Shown here in pieces: positions 33,565 through 38,039 of a stretch of DNA of 38,039 bases. Position 1 is the stretch's first letter; the number at the start of each line of letters is the position of its first letter. A model generated the notes under the pieces. It did no database searches, was not told the origin of the DNA, and worked only from the letters and a program-made list of their open reading frames with translations. The position numbers and the translations under genes were made by a program. The stretch spans positions 51,364 to 89,402 of the forward strand of contig JAHDBW010000002.1 in assembly GCA_020630175.1 (NCBI GenBank), read 5' to 3'. The DNA is from Anaerolineales bacterium (GTDB taxonomy: Bacteria > Chloroflexota > Anaerolineae > Anaerolineales > UBA6668).

Positions 33565-33591
33565 ACAAAAAAGCCGCACAAATAGTGCGGC
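33565..33591 (-). terminator. Terminator of the XRE-CPBP operon
   Basis: Perfect GCCGCAC / GTGCGGC stem with a 5-nt loop (33573-33591), followed on the minus strand by TTTTTTGTTT. Confidence 0.88.
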
Positions 33592-33635
33592 AAACTAAGA
33601 GGTTTTAAGTGCACAGCTTAGAAGCTGCTGCTGCG

Positions 33636-34445
33636 CTAAACCAGATCCCAGCCAAAGTATAAGCTGGCAAACATGGCAACAATGGCAAAGGTGTTGTTGA
33701 GCACATGGATTGTAACCGCAGGCCACAGGGATTTTGTTTTCCATGTAAACCAGGCCATTACCGCGCCAATCACTGAGGTGCTAATGGCGACTGCTGGTTC
33801 TAGGTGAACGGCTCCAAACACCAGCGAGCTCACAATAATCCCCACCCATAAATTCCATTTGTCGGCCATCCAACGGAAGAGGATGCCACGGAAAAATAGT
33901 TCTTCGGCAAACGGTGTCACGATGCCACCGAGCAGCGTCATTGAAATTGCGCCAAACCACGTAAATTCATTGTTGGTAAAGACCAAGGCCTGCCAGTTGT
34001 TGAATTCGCCATAGATCCACGTGCCAACGTAATAGTTGATCTGCCCAGCAATGGGCACCAAAACAACCGTTGCCAATGCTGAATACAGAATCCAACGCCA
34101 GCTAGGCCAGCGTAGCCAAAGCGTGTCTAGGCTGAGTTTTTTGCGGATCTTAGCAATTAGGCACACGCCACCGATGATGGCAATACAGTTGATGACGAGG
34201 TTGAGCGCAATAAAGCCCGGCCCGGTGAGCATGGCAGTGATTGCAGCTTGGTCTTGCAGAATGCTGGGGTCTTGAATGGCGCCATTGAGCGCAAAGGCGG
34301 CCAGTACACCTATGAACAGCGGGATCAGTGCTGCGGGGATTATTGTCGCCGTCATCAAGACAACATCTTTACCACGCCATTGGCGTTCGTTACCCGCAGC
34401 CGGTGCGGCTGGTGTGGGTTCGATCTCAATTTCCGGTAAGGCCAT
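33636..34445 (-). CDS. CPBP family intramembrane glutamic endopeptidase
   Basis: A 269-residue membrane protein with a 25-residue Pro/Ala/Glu-rich cytoplasmic N-terminus and about seven or eight helices. The CPBP (Abi/Rce1) motifs are complete: E181-E182-x3-R186 (AEELFFRG), F210-x3-H214 (FGAVH) and H247 with N250/N251 (IHVLNN). Family members process prenylated proteins, bacteriocins or anti-sigma factors; many are of unknown target. It is the third gene of a coupled operon: its ATG lies 1 nt after the XRE stop and uses AAAGGAGG inside the XRE 3' end. A terminator follows at 33565-33591. Confidence 0.93.
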   Translation of the reverse strand: MALPEIEIEPTPAAPAAGNERQWRGKDVVLMTATIIPAALIPLFIGVLAAFALNGAIQDPSILQDQAAITAMLTGPGFIALNLVINCIAIIGGVCLIAKIRKKLSLDTLWLRWPSWRWILYSALATVVLVPIAGQINYYVGTWIYGEFNNWQALVFTNNEFTWFGAISMTLLGGIVTPFAEELFFRGILFRWMADKWNLWVGIIVSSLVFGAVHLEPAVAISTSVIGAVMAWFTWKTKSLWPAVTIHVLNNTFAIVAMFASLYFGWDLV

Positions 34446-34446
34446 G

Positions 34447-34680
34447 TTACGCCTCCTTTTCTGTGGATTTCAACCAAAACACTTGGTCAATCGGTTCTCC
34501 TAATGCGTCGGCAATATTGAATGCCAAGACAACGGACGGATTGTATTTACCGCTTTCGATTGCGATGATTGTCTGCCGGCTTACGCTTACTTGCAAGGCT
34601 AACTCTGCTTGCGTAAGGCGATGCCGCGCCCGTAATTCGCGAATTTTATTTTGCAGGTCTGCCCCGCCTTTTTTGCCCAT
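34447..34680 (-). CDS. Small XRE/Cro-type transcriptional regulator
   Basis: A 77-residue stand-alone helix-turn-helix protein: [49 protein letters not shown]. It belongs to the widespread short XRE group (YozG-like) usually encoded next to a small membrane protein, as here. It probably represses its own operon; three 20-nt repeats upstream of the first gene are candidate binding sites. Its start is 5 nt after the membrane protein stop, with GAGG provided by the end of that gene, so translation is coupled on both sides. Confidence 0.95.
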   Translation of the reverse strand: MGKKGGADLQNKIRELRARHRLTQAELALQVSVSRQTIIAIESGKYNPSVVLAFNIADALGEPIDQVFWLKSTEKEA

Positions 34681-34685
34681 CTACG

Positions 34686-35312
34686 CTATACCTCTTGCTT
34701 CATATAGTAACGGACGGAATACGCAATTGCCACTAAAAAGCCAATAGCGATGCTCCAATCAGCCCAATTGGGCAAGGCGTCTACCGCCAGCGCAGCACCA
34801 AACGCAGCCGCAAAGATAGTAACAACGCCCACAAATACCCAGTGTTGCCACGGGTAAACCTGCTTGCGGAGAATAAAGGGAATGATCGCCAACGCCGCTG
34901 CCAAAAGAGGGATGCTCCAAACTTCATCTAGTCCCCAGCCCAATTGCCCACCGGCAATCATCAATAAAAAGAACAGCGGGTACATAATGAACAACGGCAC
35001 CTTGTAAATTAGCGCGTATTCAATCAGCGTGTATTCATCCCAGACACCATCTTCTGGCCGCAATTGGCGGTAACGGTAACCAATCCAAAGCAGTAACAGG
35101 ATCAATACACCAGTCACCCCAATTGCAAAGGGCGCCCCGGCATACCAACCGTAGAGCGTGCTAGGCAGGCCGGTGACCAACATAATTTGCGCCGCCCGCT
35201 TGATAACTTGCCGATGATAGGAGTCTGTAAACTCATCGCGATTAACGCCCAGCGTGGTCTCCCACCACTTGCGCGTCTTCCAATTAGGTCGTTCTTCTGT
35301 ATTTGACATCAT
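34686..35312 (-). CDS. Membrane protein of the XRE-linked operon
   Basis: A 208-residue protein with a Trp- and charge-rich N-terminus (residues 1-45) and about five helices, including VTGVLILLLLWIGYRY, VPLFIMYPLFFLLMIAG, IPLLAAALAIIPFIL and VGVVTIFAAAFGAALAV. I do not recognise a family; similar polytopic proteins of unknown role accompany short XRE regulators in many bacteria. The first of two adjacent ATGs (35312) is chosen because AAGGA is 7 nt upstream; the longer open frame to 35399 would cover the repeat-rich promoter region. It is the first gene of the operon with xre and the CPBP protease. Confidence 0.8.
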   Translation of the reverse strand: MMSNTEERPNWKTRKWWETTLGVNRDEFTDSYHRQVIKRAAQIMLVTGLPSTLYGWYAGAPFAIGVTGVLILLLLWIGYRYRQLRPEDGVWDEYTLIEYALIYKVPLFIMYPLFFLLMIAGGQLGWGLDEVWSIPLLAAALAIIPFILRKQVYPWQHWVFVGVVTIFAAAFGAALAVDALPNWADWSIAIGFLVAIAYSVRYYMKQEV

Positions 35313-35330
35313 AAACCTGTCCTTGTCACA

Positions 35331-35421
35331 ACTGTAATGTGAGGTTGACAATACTAAATGTAATGTAAGCTTGACATTAGTGTATTCAAAACAAAACATT
35401 ATGTCAAGTTAGCGTTACATT
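35331..35421. promoter_or_regulatory. Three-copy operator-like repeat upstream of the XRE operon
   Basis: Two 20-nt direct repeats (35331-35350 and 35357-35376, consensus TGTCAA-N-CT-N-ACATTACA-N-T on the minus strand) are spaced 26 bp apart. A third, inverted copy with 16 of 20 matches is at 35402-35421. They lie in the promoter region of the operon that encodes an XRE regulator. Confidence 0.7.
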
Positions 35422-35435
35422 TTCTGCGGCAGATT

Positions 35436-35473
35436 AAACACAAAGGCCTGCGAGATCGCAGGCCTTTGTGTTT
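35436..35473. terminator. Terminator of the diguanylate cyclase gene
   Basis: A perfect 17-bp stem (AAACACAAAGGCCTGCG and its complement) with an AGAT loop, 20 nt past the stop at 35493. Confidence 0.93.
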
Positions 35474-35492
35474 AATTGTGATGTGTAATTTA

Positions 35493-36359
35493 CTAGCTAG
35501 CTTTTTTATAAATGCTGGTTTGGTTTTTGCCGCTTTCTTTGGCGGTATACATGGCCTTATCTGCGGCCTTGAGAAGCTGTTCAACTTCTTCTGGGGGGAT
35601 TTCGGGGTAAGATGCCAAGCCGATACTGATCGTAAAGGCCAATTGCGTACCGTTGTTATTAACCTTAGAGCCACTCACCAAATTGTGTAAGCGATTAGAG
35701 AAATGTAAGGCATCCTCTTGGGCTTTGTTTGGCAAAAAGAAGGCAAATTCTTCACCGCCAAATCGGCAGGCTAAATCACTTTTGCGCAGGTTTTTCTGCA
35801 CAATATTGCCAAACAACCGCAAGACTTCATCCCCAATCGCATGCCCATGGGAATCGTTGATTTCTTTGAAATTATCTAGATCGACTAACAATATTGAGAA
35901 GTCTTGGCGTTCACGTTTCGCAATATTGATCAAGTAGTTGACACGTTCTGCAAATGCGCGTCTGTTCAGCAATCCTGTTAGGCTGTCGTATTCTGCCAAG
36001 TGCCGCATTTCAGTTTCAAGGTCATCGATCCGCAGTAGCAGTTCCATAAATGGCCAGGTCATGGTCGAAGAAACGATCAGGGGGATGAGCGTTGCAAAGG
36101 CAAATGTCAATGCTAAGTCAATCTCAACGCCCCGCCGTTGGAGAGTAATAAGCGCCAGCCCCGAGATGAGCCAGGAGAATATAACGGCCAAGGACACCAA
36201 CACTACCGTGCTATAAAAGCGGCCTAGTGTATTGACGCTTTTACGCAAGAAGGCAATGAATTTAGTGTTTTTCGTTGATCCAAAACTTACCCCTAACGGG
36301 CCAGTCTGAAGCGAAGCAGAACCATTTGCTTTTTTGTTTGTGGTAGAAATACGTGCCAT
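35493..36359 (-). CDS. Membrane-bound diguanylate cyclase (GGDEF)
   Basis: A 288-residue enzyme making cyclic di-GMP from two GTP. Residues 1-47 are cytoplasmic and basic, two transmembrane helices follow (about 50-74 and 82-106), then a GGDEF domain (about 122-288). The active-site motif is GGEEF at 201-205, a functional variant. The inhibitory RxxD site is intact (R192 to D195, five residues before GGEEF), so product feedback inhibition is expected. The short loop between helices offers little sensor domain. The ATG at 36359 lacks an obvious ribosome site. Confidence 0.94.
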   Translation of the reverse strand: MARISTTNKKANGSASLQTGPLGVSFGSTKNTKFIAFLRKSVNTLGRFYSTVVLVSLAVIFSWLISGLALITLQRRGVEIDLALTFAFATLIPLIVSSTMTWPFMELLLRIDDLETEMRHLAEYDSLTGLLNRRAFAERVNYLINIAKRERQDFSILLVDLDNFKEINDSHGHAIGDEVLRLFGNIVQKNLRKSDLACRFGGEEFAFFLPNKAQEDALHFSNRLHNLVSGSKVNNNGTQLAFTISIGLASYPEIPPEEVEQLLKAADKAMYTAKESGKNQTSIYKKAS

Positions 36360-36453
36360 AAACGAAGACCATGCATGCCTAGCAATTGAAGCAACGATCT
36401 ATTGCTGGCGCAACTAACGATATACATCAGTCATTAGAACGATGCGCCTAGTT

Positions 36454-36483
36454 AGGATACAGCATATTAATCAAAAATTTCAA
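36454..36483 (-). promoter_or_regulatory. Possible promoter of the diguanylate cyclase gene
   Basis: TTGAAA and TATCCT on the minus strand, 18 nt apart, about 95 nt upstream of the start codon. The rest of the 204-base gap shows nothing else clear. Confidence 0.35.
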
Positions 36484-36563
36484 CATTTTTGCAATATCAG
36501 TAACTAAATCATAGCACTTACCTACAAAGCTGAGCCTGCACACAAGCATTTATTGATGAACGC

Positions 36564-37070
36564 TTAGCTGCGATTTACAGCAGAAAACACTTGCTTAAAA
36601 TATGCTTCCCCATAATCCCAAAAACTACCATCAGCAATCATTTCTAACAGCCGTGTTTGTGAGACCCACTGCACGGCACTTACTTCTTCCACCTGCAACG
36701 TTAGGTCAGCCAACGCCACCTCACTTAGCACTGTCCAGAGTTCAACCACAACGTGCCCATCGGTTCGCTGACCAATGAAACGCAATGCTTGCGGGTCAAC
36801 AGTTAGGCCAATCTCTTCTTCTATTTCACGCTGTGCGCTGCCGCGGCCGGTTTCTCCGCTGGTTACCGCGCCAGCCGTTGGCGCCCACATATTCGGGTAA
36901 GACTTTTGCGGCGAACGTTGCTGGATCAAATACTCACCGGCTGAGTTCTGAATCCAAACATGCACGGCAAGATAGTGTTCGCCGTTTTCAACGTGCGTGC
37001 CACGCACAACCGTCTTATTCAGCGGAACGCCGTTTTCGTCATAAAGATCGCAATATTCAATAGCTGTCAT
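36564..37070 (-). CDS. Nudix hydrolase
   Basis: A 168-residue Nudix protein. The Nudix box (metal-binding, G-x5-E-x7-REUxEExGU) is complete: GAVTSGETGRGSAQ followed by REIEEEIGL, at about residues 67-89. The N-terminal YDENGVPLNKTVVRGTHVENGEHYLAVHVWIQN and IQQRSPQKSYPNMWAPTAGA resemble the group related to isopentenyl-diphosphate isomerase (YfcD-like) of general Nudix hydrolases; the substrate is not known. The ATG at 37070 has no ribosome site, but TACACT (37082-37077) is exactly 6 nt upstream, suggesting a leaderless transcript. Confidence 0.93.
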   Translation of the reverse strand: MTAIEYCDLYDENGVPLNKTVVRGTHVENGEHYLAVHVWIQNSAGEYLIQQRSPQKSYPNMWAPTAGAVTSGETGRGSAQREIEEEIGLTVDPQALRFIGQRTDGHVVVELWTVLSEVALADLTLQVEEVSAVQWVSQTRLLEMIADGSFWDYGEAYFKQVFSAVNRS

Positions 37071-37114
37071 CTGGGAAGTGTAGCATTTTATTCGCCGCAG
37101 GCGAACAAAACGGG

Positions 37115-37151
37115 ACTGTGTAGGCCTCCCCGCGGAGTGGCACTACACAGT
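37115..37151. repeat. REP-like palindrome, copy 3
   Basis: An imperfect palindrome; on the minus strand ACTGTGTAGTGCCACTCCGC continues into GGGGAGG and CCTACACAGT. It shares GTAGTGCCAC-Y-CCGC-N-GGG with copy 2. It lies between gatB and the Nudix gene, next to a small hairpin TTCGCCGCAGGCGAA (37091-37105). Confidence 0.7.
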
Positions 37152-37171
37152 GGATTTATCCCACCCAGAAT

Positions 37172-37200
37172 CAAAAACGGCGTCTCAATTGAGACGCCGT
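37172..37200 (-). terminator. Terminator of gatB
   Basis: Perfect stem ACGGCGTCTC / GAGACGCCGT with an AATT loop (37177-37200), followed on the minus strand by TTTTTG. Confidence 0.92.
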
Positions 37201-37224
37201 CTTCATAACAACCACGGGCGTTGT

Positions 37225-38039
37225 CTATTTGCGTTTTGCTAGCAATTCGTTCAGCAATGGCCGCACCACTTGTGGATTCGCTTTGCCTTTCATCGCGCGC
37301 ATCACTTGGCCAAAGAACCAGTTGGCAATGGTTTCTTTCCCGCCAATGAATTGCGCCAGTTGCTCTGGATTGGCGTCAATGACCGCGTTGATGGCGTCTT
37401 CAATGGCGCTTTCGTCGCTCACTTGGCCGAGACCTTTGTCTTTGACGATTTGGGCCGGATCACCGCCGCCATTTTCAAACATCTCTAGCAACACCGCTTT
37501 ACCGGTTTTACCGTTGATCTTGCCACCTTCAATCAGGCCAATTAGATCAACCAACATGGTTGGTGAGATAGGCTGTTCGTCGATGCCTAACGATTCAGCG
37601 TTCATCAGGCCGAACAATTCGGCTGTCATCCAGTTGACAATCTTTTTAGCCGGAATGTCTACCGCATGGGCGTCGGCAGCGCTGAGGGCGGTGTCGAACC
37701 ACATGGCGTTTTCTTTTTCAGCAATCACAACGTTTGCGTCATAATCACTCAGGCCAAGCGCTTCATAGCGGGCTTTCTTGGCGGCTGGCAATTCTGGCAA
37801 CGTTTTCGCAAGGCCAGCAACCCAGTCCATGTCGATATTCAATGGTGGAATATCAGGTTCTGGGAAGTAGCGATAATCGTGCGCGTCTTCTTTGGAGCGT
37901 TGGACAAAGGTCTTCTCGGTCTTTTCGTTCCAACCACGCGTTTCTTGATCAACAGTGCCGTTTTTATCGTACACGCGACCTTGACGGGCAATTTCGTATT
38001 CGGTGCCCATGCGCAGCGCGCGGAAGCTGTTCAGGTTTT
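37225..38039 (-). CDS. gatB: Asp-tRNA(Asn)/Glu-tRNA(Gln) amidotransferase subunit B, 5' partial
   Basis: The C-terminal 270 or so residues of GatB; the N-terminal part lies beyond the window edge and the frame is open to base 38037. Recognisable: NLNSFRALRMGTEYEIARQ, then TVDQETRGWNEKT and SKEDAHDYRYFPEPDIPPL of the kinase-like catalytic domain, then the helical middle region and the C-terminal YqeY/GatB tail domain (about the last 150 residues, GKINGKTGKAVLLEMFENG and NWFFGQVMRAMKGKANPQ). GatB phosphorylates the misacylated tRNA and helps transamidate it with ammonia from GatA, so the organism probably makes Gln-tRNA and/or Asn-tRNA indirectly. gatA and gatC are not in view. Confidence 0.97.
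   Translation of the reverse strand, partial: NLNSFRALRMGTEYEIARQGRVYDKNGTVDQETRGWNEKTEKTFVQRSKEDAHDYRYFPEPDIPPLNIDMDWVAGLAKTLPELPAAKKARYEALGLSDYDANVVIAEKENAMWFDTALSAADAHAVDIPAKKIVNWMTAELFGLMNAESLGIDEQPISPTMLVDLIGLIEGGKINGKTGKAVLLEMFENGGGDPAQIVKDKGLGQVSDESAIEDAINAVIDANPEQLAQFIGGKETIANWFFGQVMRAMKGKANPQVVRPLLNELLAKRK

Noticed and set aside
608-38039. Alternative genetic code with TGA as a sense codon
   Set aside because: Only the methyltransferase has in-frame TGA; all other long genes are uninterrupted and several end normally, so a local explanation is more likely.
1-38039. Prophage, CRISPR array, insertion sequence or tRNA genes
   Set aside because: I looked for integrase, transposase, capsid and terminase proteins, regularly spaced repeats and cloverleaf patterns and found none; the repeats present are palindromes or operator-like.

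Overview
The window (about 50% GC) looks like a chromosomal segment of a free-living, oxygen-using bacterium, most likely a member of the Chloroflexota. The taxonomic call is an inference. It rests on a secreted protein with a long Pro/Thr/Ala stalk of the TATPLP type followed by a C-terminal membrane anchor, on apparently leaderless genes mixed with Shine-Dalgarno genes, and on the gene mix (R2lox oxidase, acyl-CoA oxidase, IPNS-like oxygenase, oligoendopeptidase F). I see no rRNA, tRNA, CRISPR array, transposase, integrase or phage gene. Most of the window reads as ordinary core and accessory chromosome.

Layout. 1-494 is the 3' end of an Ala-rich repeat protein. 608-5617 is a glycine cleavage locus on the minus strand: a consensus promoter, a tandem glycine riboswitch ending in an intrinsic terminator, gcvH, and a fused gcvP-gcvT gene. 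5666-8161 holds a secreted anchored protein and a PPOX flavoprotein. 8498-12477 holds PepF, then a divergent R2lox / metallo-beta-lactamase pair sharing an inverted repeat, then a GlsB-type membrane protein. 12606-16541 holds an IPNS-like oxygenase, an MscS channel, a 675-base AT-rich gap, a CheY-like regulator, a methyltransferase split by two in-frame stop codons, and a small membrane protein. 16731-20328 holds an acyl-CoA oxidase with a TetR-type palindrome at its promoter, and a DUF2182-DUF1326 operon. 20602-24186 is a run of small genes (two-TM protein, double GNAT, DinB, CHMI-like isomerase, DUF998). 24190-28670 is a coupled SWIM zinc finger / giant HEAT-like gene pair. 28920-31680 is a solitary fumarate reductase-type flavoprotein divergent from a LysR regulator. 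31750-33522 holds an SDR lacking the catalytic Tyr-Lys pair and an EamA transporter. 33636-35312 is a coupled operon (membrane protein, XRE regulator, CPBP protease) preceded by three operator-like repeats. 35493-38039 holds a diguanylate cyclase, a Nudix hydrolase and the 3' part of gatB.

How the parts work together. The glycine locus is the clearest unit: glycine sensing, GcvH, and P and T proteins fused in one chain (the L protein is not here). Other likely units are R2lox/MBL, SWIM/HEAT, DUF2182/DUF1326, and membrane protein/XRE/CPBP. Many units end in strong hairpin terminators. Three intergenic palindromes share a core and form a small REP-like family. At least five genes have a -10-like hexamer exactly 6 nt before the ATG, suggesting leaderless transcripts.
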